A stretch of DNA of 27,217 nt from JAADCS01 sp964473735 (lineage in GTDB: Bacteria; Hydrothermota; Hydrothermia; LBFQ01): contig CAYYQD010000019.1 of NCBI GenBank assembly GCA_964473735.1, positions 1-27,217 on the forward strand, written 5' to 3'. The position numbers were made by a program, and so were the translations under genes. This document shows positions 6,741 through 14,231 of the stretch, in pieces. The notes below the pieces were generated by a model, which saw only the letters and a program-made list of their open reading frames with translations, had not been told where the DNA came from and made no database searches. The first letter of the stretch is position 1, and each line of letters starts with the position of its first letter.

Positions 6741-7667
6741 TCACAGGAAGGGTTTTAGCCGTCTCAGGACCTCGGAGAACAGACCCTCATCCACATCCAG
6801 AGACACCTTCAGGTAAGGGAGTGAGGGGTATCCAAGACGGTAGTAGTCCTTCTCCGTACACAGTGGAACGGCGTTAAGGGCCTCCGCCTTACGCACTATG
6901 CTCTCCACCTCACCCTTCGGTATCCACCAGTGGTCCGGGTAAATTCTCTTCCCCACGATCACCGCCCCTCCCTCCCTGACCGCCCTGATGAAGCTCATGG
7001 GGTCGGCTATGGCGCAGAAGACGAACACCCTCTGCCCTTTAAGAGGGAGTACCTCCCCGTCCTTTACCATCCCCTCCACCCTGTACCTCATCGTGAAGGT
7101 GGGTTTTCCCAAATCCGGAAGCGGAGATGGAGGGTCAAGCTTGAAGTTGAAGGTAAGCAGGTCCGCGAAGCGGTAGGCTCCGAAAGGCTCCCGGAGAGGG
7201 CCGAAGGGAAGGGTGTAGGCTCCGACGTCGGAAGGTCGTAGAAGTAGTATGCTAACGTGGGGTCTGATGCCGAAGTACTGGAAGACGTCGTCATAAACCA
7301 CCGTTCTGGCACCCAAGGTCCTGGCCATCTCCGCCCCCTTAAACCTGTCCTTACAGGCTATTACGGGGACGCCTCCCTTCTTGTACAGCATGAACCCCTC
7401 GTCCCCTAAGTAATCCGGAGATGGATGCTCCTCCGACGTGAAGCACCCCCGCCGGTACCTCCTCCTGTACCCTAAAGTCACTACGGCCGGGTCCGGTAGC
7501 CTCTTTACCAGCTCAAGGACTAAAGGGGTCTTACCCGTTCCCCCGGTCCTCAGGTTTCCCACGCCTACGGATGGGAGCGCGGGACTCCGTGGGGTACTTC
7601 GGAGTCTAAGGAGGGATACTACCCACGCGTAGGGGTTAAACCAGTCCGGGCCTCTAAGGTAGGCCAT
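6741..7667 (-). CDS. lpxK: Tetraacyldisaccharide 4'-kinase LpxK
   Basis: 308 aa. LpxK phosphorylates the lipid A disaccharide at the 4' position on the inner face of the inner membrane. The Walker A loop VGNLRTGGTGKTPLV (about residues 36-50) has the family's insertion, and the N-terminal PDWFNPYAWVVSLLR matches the membrane-associated helix. Later blocks are VTLGYRRRYRR, GDEGFMLYKKGGVPVIACKDR, VYDDVFQYF for the usual DDGFQ motif, FCAIADPMSFIRAV, PDHWW and CTEKDYYRLG. The DDG to DDV change is a departure from the common motif. The start overlaps the end of the upstream gene by 14 nt, with GAGG 9 nt upstream. It implies an outer membrane with lipid A. Confidence 0.92.
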   Translation of the reverse strand: MAYLRGPDWFNPYAWVVSLLRLRSTPRSPALPSVGVGNLRTGGTGKTPLVLELVKRLPDPAVVTLGYRRRYRRGCFTSEEHPSPDYLGDEGFMLYKKGGVPVIACKDRFKGAEMARTLGARTVVYDDVFQYFGIRPHVSILLLRPSDVGAYTLPFGPLREPFGAYRFADLLTFNFKLDPPSPLPDLGKPTFTMRYRVEGMVKDGEVLPLKGQRVFVFCAIADPMSFIRAVREGGAVIVGKRIYPDHWWIPKGEVESIVRKAEALNAVPLCTEKDYYRLGYPSLPYLKVSLDVDEGLFSEVLRRLKPFL

Positions 7668-8262
7668 CCCCTAAGACCTCGTACTTGAGCTTTGGAGTTA
7701 TGAAGTACTTTCCCCTCCTCAAGGATAGGTACCCCCGCTTCAGCAGGGATAGGAGTACCCTCTCCTCCTCGTCGCCCAGAGGGGAAGAGGTTGTAAGCAG
7801 GCCGTCCAAAGCCATGGTTATCAGGAACTTCTCCGCCTCGCTCATATCGGATCCCATAAGAGCCACTTTCAGGGCGTTCTTACCCACCTTCATACCTCTG
7901 GGAACGTTTGAGTTGGATGCCCTTATGAACCTTATTACGGCCAGATAGAACGCCCTTACCGGGTCCTTAACCTCCTCGTAGGACCTCCTGACCACCTTTC
8001 GGGAGCGCACCAGGTGGCTGCAGGCGTACAGCAGGGATACTTTCTTTTTCCGGGCGAAGTGTATGGCGTAAAGCAGGTCGTCCCTGCTGTAGCTGGTGGG
8101 TCGCTTCCTCACCCTCCTGCTCTTGCCGTACCTCTCCCGGAATATCCTCCGGAGCTTGGACTCGCTCATCCGGAGCTTCTTGGCGAGATCGGACAGTACC
8201 CTGCCCTTCTCTCCTCTCGGTGCCTTGAGGTACCTCTCGTACGCCCGCCTTATCCTGTCCAT
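7654..8262 (-). CDS. Basic helix-turn-helix-like protein, function unknown
   Basis: 202 aa from the ATG at 8262, very rich in Arg and Lys. Residues of about 22-52 (LSDLAKKLRMSESKLRRIF) look like an AraC-like helix-turn-helix. The C-terminal ERVLLSLLKRGYLSLRRGKYFIT could be a winged helix. The middle has no motif I recognise. The ATG at 8262 shares its A with the queD stop (TGATG) and gives tight coupling; the frame also opens 14 codons earlier at 8304, which would overlap queD by 43 nt. Lying between queD and lpxK, it may be a regulator or RNA-binding protein. This is inference from charge and HTH-like text. Confidence 0.7.
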   Translation of the reverse strand: MDRIRRAYERYLKAPRGEKGRVLSDLAKKLRMSESKLRRIFRERYGKSRRVRKRPTSYSRDDLLYAIHFARKKKVSLLYACSHLVRSRKVVRRSYEEVKDPVRAFYLAVIRFIRASNSNVPRGMKVGKNALKVALMGSDMSEAEKFLITMALDGLLTTSSPLGDEEERVLLSLLKRGYLSLRRGKYFITPKLKYEVLGDGLP

Positions 8263-8606
8263 CACCCTTCGGTGTAGGTAGCGGCGTAGTTCGGGGTCTC
8301 CCACACCCTGACGGATACGACGTCGTACCCCATCGCCTTGAGGTGGTCGTATATAAACTTCGCCACGTTCTCCGCGCTCGGGGGAACGTCCATAACCTCG
8401 TTGAGGTAGGTGTGGTCAAGGCCAAGGGAGTGTATATCCGCCTTTATCTTCTTGAAGTCAACGGCCACACCGGACCTATCCAGCTCTCTGAAGCGCACGT
8501 TAGCCTCTACCTTCCACCTGTGGCCGTGGAGATTCTTACACTGCCCCTCTATCTCCGGTAGCCTGTGAGCCGCATCAAACTCGTACCTTACGGTCAGTAT
8601 CCACAT
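8262..8606 (-). CDS. queD: 6-carboxytetrahydropterin synthase QueD
   Basis: 114 aa, the usual size of QueD/PTPS-family enzymes. QueD converts dihydroneopterin triphosphate to 6-carboxytetrahydropterin in the queuosine pathway. The zinc ligands are H14 (FDAAHRL) and H27, H29 (CKNLHGH), and C23 is the catalytic Cys. LDHTYLNEV, PSAENVAKFIY and VWETPNYAATY are further family blocks. The ATG at 8606 is the first start after a TAGAAT promoter with 7 nt between. It heads a three-gene unit with the HTH-like gene and lpxK, with no obvious pathway link. A non-queuosine PTPS role is possible, but CxxxHxH fits QueD. Confidence 0.93.
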   Translation of the reverse strand: MWILTVRYEFDAAHRLPEIEGQCKNLHGHRWKVEANVRFRELDRSGVAVDFKKIKADIHSLGLDHTYLNEVMDVPPSAENVAKFIYDHLKAMGYDVVSVRVWETPNYAATYTEG

Positions 8607-8613
8607 GGAGGGT

Positions 8614-8619
8614 ATTCTA
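8614..8619 (-). promoter_or_regulatory. -10 box of queD
   Basis: TAGAAT on the minus strand ends 7 nt before the ATG at 8606. The gap (ACCCTCC) has no Shine-Dalgarno, so the transcript should be leaderless. Confidence 0.67.
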
Positions 8620-8762
8620 CACGGGGAGGTAGAAGGTTTTACGAATCCCTATCTCATAACCTGTTCGGAATATGCTACCCTTTTCCTGAAGGGTGGCCAC
8701 ATTTTTCCGCGCGCCGGGTACTACACACGGGGGGTTGTGTTATCGTAAGTACTCCCGAATGG

Positions 8763-8800
8763 GGTATCACTTTGGGTATAAATCCAGCAGAAGTGATACC
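8763..8800. repeat. 38-bp dyad element, copy 1
   Basis: Perfect 10-bp arms, GGTATCACTT and AAGTGATACC, separated by 18 bp that begin TGGGTATAAA. Same length, spacing and core as copies 2 and 3, and the same orientation. Confidence 0.8.
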
Positions 8801-8910
8801 ATCGGCCGGGATTATCGGCATCGGCGAAGGCGTACTGAAAGATGGGTCCTTTCACATACCGAGGACTGTCCATCCCTCTCCCCCTTCAACGACCCATTCT
8901 ACTCTCAGGG

Positions 8911-8948
8911 GGTACCACTCTGGGTATAAAACTAAGGAAAGTGGTACC
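8911..8948. repeat. 38-bp dyad element, copy 2
   Basis: Arms GGTACCACTC and AAGTGGTACC pair at 9 of 10 positions, again with 18 bp between and the TGGGTATAAA core. The change at arm position 5 (T to C) is matched on the other arm (A to G) relative to copy 1, so pairing is kept. It starts 148 bp after copy 1 and lies 11 bp beyond the opdB stop codon. Confidence 0.8.
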
Positions 8949-8959
8949 GGGTAATTTGC

Positions 8960-10948
8960 CTACCGTTTGCCCTTAAGGACCTTTAGGATGAAGGCGTACC
9001 GCATGTCCACCTCTTGCATGTACCGGTACCTCCCTGCCCTTCCTAGGTGCCCCGCCTCTAAGTCCGTCCAGAGGAGTATAGGGGTGTGCGCTAAGTTGTT
9101 CTGGCGGAGTTTAAGGACCCATTTGGCCGGCTCCCAGTACCCGACGCGGGGGTCGTGAAGGCCGGCGGTGGCCAGAATGGGGGGGAAGGAGTCGGGTTTT
9201 ACGTTGTCGTACGGTGAGTAGGACTTTATGTACTCGTAGAACTGTGGATTCTCCGGGTTCCCCCACTCGTCGTACTCCGGTACCGTAAGGGGGAGGTTGG
9301 GGTCCAGCATGGTGTTGAGGACATCCACGAAGGGTACCACGGCGACGGCCGCCCCGAATAGGTAGGGCTTGAGGTTCAGGGCCCCTCCCACTATTATCCC
9401 GCCGGCGCTGGCGCCGGTTATGGCTATGCGGCCCTTATCCGTCCATCCGTCTATTATGAGGTACTCCGCAGATTCCACGAAGTCGTATATGCTGTTCTTC
9501 TTCTTCAGGAACTTACCTTCCCTGTGCCACCTCTCACCGAACTCCCCCCCTCCCCTTATGTGGGCTATGGCGTAGGCGAATCCCCTGTCAAGCAGGGATA
9601 TAACGTAGCGGTTGAAGTAGGGGTCAAACGGTGAGCCGTACGCCCCGTACCCGGTCAGGAGGACGGGATGTTTCCTGTCCCTGCGGAACTTGTCCTTCCG
9701 ATAGACCAGCGTAATGGGGAACTTCACCCCGTCGTAGCTGCGGGCCCACAACCTGACCACCTTGTACCTCTTCGGATCGTAATTGGGTACGGGCTCCTGC
9801 CAGCGTTTGCGGAGTTTCCCCGTCCTGACGTTGTAGAAATATACGCTTTTGGGCGTTGTGGGGGAGGTGTAAAGGAGGCGGATGCTGTCCGTCTCGTACT
9901 CGTAGTTTCCGGACAGACCTACAGTGTAGGCGTCCTCTTTGAACTTGATCCTGTGGGTCTTCCCTGTCTTTCTGTCGTATATCCTTACGGCGGTAAGGCC
10001 CTCGTACCTCTCCTGCAGGGCGATGAAGTCCTTAAATACGGTTATGTCTTCAATGGGTACGTCCTTCTCCTCCGGGATTATCTCCCTCTCCTCTCCGTTC
10101 TTCTCGTCCATCTCAAGCACCCTGTAGTTCTCCGCCCCTTCGTTGGTGAGAACGTAGAACTTACCGTCGCCGTGATATACCCAGTACTTCACCCCCTTCT
10201 TCCTCGGGTAGAAGTCCTTTCTGTAGGGGTATATTAGGGAGGTGATGTTGCTCTCGGTGTTTCCGGATGAGGCGAACACGTACCCGTCAAGGGAGGAGTA
10301 TATGCCCACGAAGTAGGATTCGTTGTCGTCCCTGAACAGCTCCTTGTCCCCGCTTGCGTCCTCACCCAGGGTATGGATGAGTACCCTGTAGGGGCGTTTC
10401 GTCTTTTCGGTCTCCACGACGTATATCAGCCTGTTGTCCCTGGTCCATAGGAACTCTCCCCACGATACCCGGGGTATGCTGTCTATTACCTCCCCCGTCT
10501 TCAGGTCCTTTACGTAAAGGGCGAAGTTCTCCCCTCCGGATATGTCGTAAGAGAAGGCCAAGTACCGCCCGTCCCTGCTCACCTCCCAGCCACCGGGGTA
10601 GAAGAAGTCGTGGCCTTCGGCTAAGAGGTTCCAGTCAAGGATTACTTCCGGTTTGCCTCTAAGGGACTTCTTCCTAAGAACGATGGGGAAGTTTTTACCG
10701 TCCTCGTACCTGCGGTAGTAGAGGTACCCCCCTATCCGGAAGGGGTAGGTCTCGTAGGTCCCCTGTATTCTGCTTTTGAACTCCTTTATGAGTCTCTCCT
10801 GAAGCTTCTTCGTGTCGGATAGGAACCTCTCCGTCCTCCCGTTCTCCTCCTTCAGGAAGGCTATGACCTTCGGATCCTTCCTGGTCGTGTCCTTGAGCCA
10901 GGCGAAGGGGTCGGCCGGTCTGGATACGCTTACTACAGCCATAATCAT
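8960..10948 (-). CDS. Oligopeptidase B-like serine peptidase (S9A)
   Basis: 662 aa. An N-terminal seven-bladed propeller (about residues 60-400) precedes an alpha/beta-hydrolase domain. The catalytic triad reads Ser514 in GASAGG, Asp599 in LHDPRVGYWEP and His634 in AGHLG. The spacings of 85 and 35 residues equal those of E. coli oligopeptidase B (S532, D617, H652). Such enzymes cut short peptides after Arg or Lys; the residues that set this were not checked. No signal peptide, so cytosolic. The start is the ATG at 10948, 6 nt after TATAAT. The longer frame would start at a TTG that overlaps the promoter itself. Met at 10942 is an alternative. It is a single-gene unit lying between copies of the 38-bp dyad element. 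Confidence 0.92.
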   Translation of the reverse strand: MIMAVVSVSRPADPFAWLKDTTRKDPKVIAFLKEENGRTERFLSDTKKLQERLIKEFKSRIQGTYETYPFRIGGYLYYRRYEDGKNFPIVLRKKSLRGKPEVILDWNLLAEGHDFFYPGGWEVSRDGRYLAFSYDISGGENFALYVKDLKTGEVIDSIPRVSWGEFLWTRDNRLIYVVETEKTKRPYRVLIHTLGEDASGDKELFRDDNESYFVGIYSSLDGYVFASSGNTESNITSLIYPYRKDFYPRKKGVKYWVYHGDGKFYVLTNEGAENYRVLEMDEKNGEEREIIPEEKDVPIEDITVFKDFIALQERYEGLTAVRIYDRKTGKTHRIKFKEDAYTVGLSGNYEYETDSIRLLYTSPTTPKSVYFYNVRTGKLRKRWQEPVPNYDPKRYKVVRLWARSYDGVKFPITLVYRKDKFRRDRKHPVLLTGYGAYGSPFDPYFNRYVISLLDRGFAYAIAHIRGGGEFGERWHREGKFLKKKNSIYDFVESAEYLIIDGWTDKGRIAITGASAGGIIVGGALNLKPYLFGAAVAVVPFVDVLNTMLDPNLPLTVPEYDEWGNPENPQFYEYIKSYSPYDNVKPDSFPPILATAGLHDPRVGYWEPAKWVLKLRQNNLAHTPILLWTDLEAGHLGRAGRYRYMQEVDMRYAFILKVLKGKR

Positions 10949-10954
10949 CCGGAG

Positions 10955-10960
10955 ATTATA
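10955..10960 (-). promoter_or_regulatory. -10 box of the oligopeptidase B gene
   Basis: A perfect TATAAT on the minus strand ends 6 nt before the ATG at 10948 (gap CTCCGG), leaving no room for a leader or a Shine-Dalgarno. Confidence 0.7.
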
Positions 10961-11034
10961 CAACGGGAGGGGTTTGTCCCGCGATTACTGTTAAAGGTCG
11001 TTCTAAGACGGGGAGAGTTCCACTTTTACGATGG

Positions 11035-11072
11035 GGTACCACTTTGGGTATAAAATCCACACAAGTGATACT
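11035..11072. repeat. 38-bp dyad element, copy 3
   Basis: Arms GGTACCACTT and AAGTGATACT (8 of 10 paired) with 18 bp between, beginning TGGGTATAAA. The spacer tail ATCCACAC is close to that of copy 1 (TCCAGCAG). It lies in the divergent region, about 75 bp from the opdB -10 box and 138 bp from the rtcB -10 box. Confidence 0.78.
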
Positions 11073-11109
11073 ACTCTAATGCACCCGGGATATACATCTT
11101 TGAGTTCAA

Positions 11110-11153
11110 CGTACGGTCAGATGGTCTGTCAGGCGTTAAACCGAGGCCGTACG
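11110..11153. repeat. Inverted repeat upstream of rtcB
   Basis: CGTACGG (11110-11116) and CCGTACG (11147-11153) are perfect 7-bp arms around a 30-nt loop, followed by ATAAAAATA. It may be a hairpin of a small transcript or a protein-binding site, or chance. Confidence 0.35.
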
Positions 11154-11210
11154 ATAAAAATATCCAAACTAACCCTCTATTATACCCCCGTCTGCCCCAC
11201 CACCCCACCT

Positions 11211-11216
11211 TACAAT
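11211..11216 (+). promoter_or_regulatory. -10 box of rtcB
   Basis: TACAAT ends 7 nt before the GTG at 11224, with no Shine-Dalgarno in CCCTTAC. The region upstream is a long pyrimidine-rich tract without a recognisable -35 hexamer. Confidence 0.65.
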
Positions 11217-11223
11217 CCCTTAC

Positions 11224-12669
11224 GTGGGAGCGAGAGGTAACCTTAAGAGAGTAGGCCGGTTCATGTACGAGCTCCCCCCGGACTACAAACCGGGGATGAG
11301 GGTACCGGGCCTGATATTTACCAGCGCCTCCATAATGCCGGAGGAGGAGGCCCTTGAACAGGTGGCGAACGTGGCCACCCTGCCGGGTATAGTGAAGTAC
11401 TCCATAGGGATGCCCGACATCCACTGGGGCTATGGCTTCCCCGTCGGAGGTGTGGCCGCCTTCAGGGTGGAGGATGGTGTAGTTTCCCCCGGAGGAATAG
11501 GCTTTGACATAAACTGCGGTGTTAGGCTCATAAAGACCAACCTCCTTGAGGAGGAGGTCAGGGAGGTGGCGGACAGGCTGGCCAACAAGCTCTACTCCTA
11601 CGTCCCCTCCGGCGTCGGCGTTGGCGGTCCCTTCCGGGCCAGCAAGAAGGACCTTGAGGGAGTCTCCCACGAGGGGGCTGCCTACATGGTCGGGCTCGGG
11701 TACGGATGGGAAGAGGACCTGAACTACATAGAGGAGAACGGAAAACTCAAGGGGGCGGACTTCTCCAAAGTGTCCCGGAGGGCGAGACAGAGGGGAGCGG
11801 ATCAGTTAGGAACCTTGGGGAGCGGAAACCACTTCCTTGAGGTACAGGTGATAGACAGGATATACGACAGGAAGGTGGCCGAGAGGTTCGGCCTCTTTAA
11901 AGGTCAGGTGGTCGTCATGGTACATTGCGGCAGCAGGGGGTTCGGCCACCAGATAGCAGACGACTACATCTCCGTGATGCTCTCGGTAATGGAAAGCAAG
12001 TACAGGATAAAGGTACCCGACAAACAGCTGGCGTGCGCCCCCATAACCAGTAAAGAGGGCAGGAACTACCTGAAGGCCATGGCCGCCGCCGCCAACTACG
12101 CCTTCGCCAACAGACAGCTCATAACCTTCAACGTCAGGAGGGCCTTTGAGGAGGTGTTCAAGAGGCCGGCCGACGATTTGGGTATGCACCTCCTCTACGA
12201 CGTAGCCCACAACATAGCCAAGTTTGAGAGGTACGAGATAGACGGAAAGGTCGTGGATGTCCTGGTCCATCGCAAGGGGGCGACCCGGGCCTTCCCCGCT
12301 GGCAGACCGGAGATACCCGAGGCCTACAGGGACGTGGGCCAGCCCGTGATAATACCGGGGGATATGGGGAGGTACTCCTTCGTCCTGGTGGGTATGCCCG
12401 GCTCAATGGAGAAGAGCTTCGGTTCCACCTGCCACGGTGCCGGTAGGGTACTCTCCCGCCGCAAGGCCAAGAGGATGTTCAGCGTGGGGGAGGTGAAGCG
12501 GAGGCTTCAGGAGAGGGGGATAGTAATCCGGGCCAGCAGTAAGGCCACCATCCTTGAGGAGATACCGGAGGCCTACAAGGACGCCGAGGAGGTGGTGAAG
12601 GTGGTGGAGGGAGAGGGACTGTCCAAGATAGTAGCCCGGAGCAGACCGATGATAGTGGTAAAGGGCTGA
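11224..12669 (+). CDS. rtcB: RNA-splicing ligase RtcB (archaeal-type)
   Basis: 481 aa. RtcB joins 2',3'-cyclic phosphate and 5'-hydroxyl RNA ends using GTP and Mn2+, in tRNA splicing or RNA repair. The metal-binding Cys is C98 (GFDINCGVR), and the His that takes GMP is H404 (STCHGAGR). Both have the same numbering as the Pyrococcus horikoshii enzyme, which also has 481 residues. GSGNHFLEVQ, HCGSRGFGHQ and VHRKGATRAFP are further family blocks. The GTG start at 11224 follows a TACAAT promoter, and the matching numbering supports it. No archease or RtcA gene is adjacent. With no intron-bearing tRNA here, its substrate cannot be told. Confidence 0.96.
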   Translation: MGARGNLKRVGRFMYELPPDYKPGMRVPGLIFTSASIMPEEEALEQVANVATLPGIVKYSIGMPDIHWGYGFPVGGVAAFRVEDGVVSPGGIGFDINCGVRLIKTNLLEEEVREVADRLANKLYSYVPSGVGVGGPFRASKKDLEGVSHEGAAYMVGLGYGWEEDLNYIEENGKLKGADFSKVSRRARQRGADQLGTLGSGNHFLEVQVIDRIYDRKVAERFGLFKGQVVVMVHCGSRGFGHQIADDYISVMLSVMESKYRIKVPDKQLACAPITSKEGRNYLKAMAAAANYAFANRQLITFNVRRAFEEVFKRPADDLGMHLLYDVAHNIAKFERYEIDGKVVDVLVHRKGATRAFPAGRPEIPEAYRDVGQPVIIPGDMGRYSFVLVGMPGSMEKSFGSTCHGAGRVLSRRKAKRMFSVGEVKRRLQERGIVIRASSKATILEEIPEAYKDAEEVVKVVEGEGLSKIVARSRPMIVVKG

Positions 12670-12687
12670 AGGGGAAAGCTTCTTCAT

Positions 12688-12693
12688 TACAAT
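12688..12693 (+). promoter_or_regulatory. -10 box of the SNF-family symporter gene
   Basis: TACAAT in the 32-nt gap after rtcB ends 8 nt before the ATG at 12702. No Shine-Dalgarno is present (AGACGACT), so the symporter can be transcribed separately from rtcB. Confidence 0.62.
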
Positions 12694-12701
12694 AGACGAC
12701 T

Positions 12702-14231
12702 ATGGCCAAAAGAGTGAGACAACATTGGGGATCCCGCATCGGCGCCGTATTGGCCACAGCAGGGAACGCCGTCGGTCTCGGGAACCTGCTACGCTTCCCC
12801 TCAAAGGTAGCCCTGTACGGCGGTGGGGCCTTCATCATCCCCTACTTAGTTTCCCTGGCCCTACTCGGTTTGCCCCTGATGTGGGTGGAGTGGATGGCCG
12901 GCAGGTACGGTGGTGCTAAAGGACACGGATCAACCGTGGGAATAATAGGGACTCTCTTTAAGTCGCGGCGGGCCAAGATGCTGGGCAGGTTGATAGGGGT
13001 GGTGGGGGTAGCGGCCCCCGTACTCATCATAATGTACTACCTGTACATAGAGTCGTGGACCTTAGGTTTCTCCCTGAGCGCCCTGTTCGGATGGCTCCCC
13101 GAACCCATAAAGACGACCAACACCGCCGAGGCTCTACGGCCCTTCGGGGCCTTTTTGGCGGAGTACACGCGACCCACCCCCTTCGCCTACCTCGTATTCT
13201 GGATAACCGTCCTCCTGAACTGGTACGTACTTCAGCGGGGGGTCAGGTACGGGATTGAGGTCTTAGCCAGATACGGAATGCCCCTGCTGATAGTTATGGC
13301 CATCTTCTTGGCCGTAGTCATCTTCTTCTCCAGAGGACCCAACGACCACTGGAGCGCCCTCAAGGGCCTTGAGTTTATATGGAAGCCCGACTTCTCCCGG
13401 ATATTTGACGCCAAGGTGTGGGTTGAGGCCGCCGGACAGATCTTCTTCACCCTATCCCTGGGCATGGGGGCAATAGCCACCTACGCCTCCTACGTCAGGG
13501 AGAAGGACGACATAGTGGTGACCGGGATGGCCACGGCCAGCACCAACGAGTTCGTTGAGGTGGTCTTAGGGTCCGCCATAGCCATACCGGCCGCCTTCGT
13601 CTTCTTCGGACCCGCCAGCATATCCGAGCTGGCCTCCGCCGGGACCTTCCGTATAGGTTTCATGAGCATGCCGGCCGCCCTGAACTCCCTCCCCGGTGGC
13701 CAGTTCTACTCCTTCCTGTGGTTCTTCCTGCTCTTCATAGCCGCCTTCACCTCCTCCGTAGCCCTCATACAGCCCCTGATAACCTTCTTTGAGGACGAGC
13801 TCCGCTGGAGCCACACCAGGGCCGTAGCCGTGGCCATGATAACCGTAGTAGTCGGCGCCCACTTCTCCATATTCCTGCCCAAGTTCATAGACGAGCTGGA
13901 CTTCTGGGCCGGCAGCTTTATGCTCATCCTCTTCGGACTTCTGGAAGTGATACTGTTCGTCTGGGTGTTCGGACCTGAGAACTTCCACAGGGAGCTGAAC
14001 AAGGGGGCCCAGATAAAACTACCCGGATGGTTGCCCTACCTGACCGGTACCGTCTCCTTGGGCTTCCTCGCCATCATAACCGTCATGTGGGTCACCCAGA
14101 ACCTGAAGGACCCCAGCATGCTGATAACCGGCGGTACAGGGCAGTGGGCGGCCCGCATCGTGATCCTCGTCCTCATCGTATGGCTCGGCTTCTACGCCGT
14201 AGTCTCAACACCCCACGAGGAGGAGACATGA
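12702..14231 (+). CDS. Sodium-dependent transporter, SNF (LeuT) family
   Basis: 509 aa with about twelve membrane segments. The N-terminal block WGSRIGAVLATAGNAVGLGNLLRFP is the LeuT-type TM1 with the unwound substrate and sodium site, followed by GGGAFIIPYLVSLALLGLPLMWVEW in TM2. Such proteins import amino acids or related amines with Na+ in the inner membrane. The substrate cannot be assigned, although amino acids are likeliest in a prokaryote. The start is set by the TACAAT box and the conserved N-terminus. The stop overlaps the next gene (ATGA), which encodes a DNA repair enzyme with no obvious link. Confidence 0.93.
   Translation: MAKRVRQHWGSRIGAVLATAGNAVGLGNLLRFPSKVALYGGGAFIIPYLVSLALLGLPLMWVEWMAGRYGGAKGHGSTVGIIGTLFKSRRAKMLGRLIGVVGVAAPVLIIMYYLYIESWTLGFSLSALFGWLPEPIKTTNTAEALRPFGAFLAEYTRPTPFAYLVFWITVLLNWYVLQRGVRYGIEVLARYGMPLLIVMAIFLAVVIFFSRGPNDHWSALKGLEFIWKPDFSRIFDAKVWVEAAGQIFFTLSLGMGAIATYASYVREKDDIVVTGMATASTNEFVEVVLGSAIAIPAAFVFFGPASISELASAGTFRIGFMSMPAALNSLPGGQFYSFLWFFLLFIAAFTSSVALIQPLITFFEDELRWSHTRAVAVAMITVVVGAHFSIFLPKFIDELDFWAGSFMLILFGLLEVILFVWVFGPENFHRELNKGAQIKLPGWLPYLTGTVSLGFLAIITVMWVTQNLKDPSMLITGGTGQWAARIVILVLIVWLGFYAVVSTPHEEET

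Larger units (their letters stand above)
8607..8959. other. 353-bp intergenic spacer between opdB and queD
   Basis: No convincing gene. It holds the queD promoter at its left end and two copies of the 38-bp dyad element (8763-8800 and 8911-8948). There is also an imperfect inverted repeat around 8716-8757 (GGGTACT against AGTACTCCC, with ACACA/TGTGT inside). A plus-strand reading frame crosses most of it but begins inside queD antisense and resembles no protein I know. The spacer is unusually long for this compact window, which itself suggests regulatory or RNA content. Confidence 0.6.
10949..11223. other. 275-bp divergent intergenic region, opdB/rtcB
   Basis: Holds the opdB promoter at the left, dyad element copy 3 (11035-11072), an inverted repeat at 11110-11153 and the rtcB promoter at the right. 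A short AT-rich stretch follows the inverted repeat. No protein-coding signal was seen. Confidence 0.6.

Noticed and set aside
8763..8948. CRISPR array from repeated dyads
   Set aside because: Only two copies lie here, with a 110-bp gap, no regular spacers and no cas genes.
8565..8954. A 129-aa plus-strand reading frame across the queD-opdB spacer
   Set aside because: It starts inside queD antisense, crosses the queD promoter and both dyad elements, and resembles no known protein. The dyads explain the region better.
10949..10963. TTG at 10963 as the oligopeptidase B start
   Set aside because: The first codons are the TATAAT box itself. The ATG at 10948 gives the usual leaderless geometry.
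11071..11670. Minus-strand 199-aa reading frame opposite rtcB
   Set aside because: It is a shadow of the GC-rich rtcB codons with no coherent domain. Other similar antisense frames across the window were dropped for the same reason.
14027..14227. Long N-terminus of the uracil-DNA glycosylase starting at 14027
   Set aside because: It lies wholly within the symporter gene in another frame. The ATG at 14228 has a stop-start overlap and a GAGGAGGAG site.
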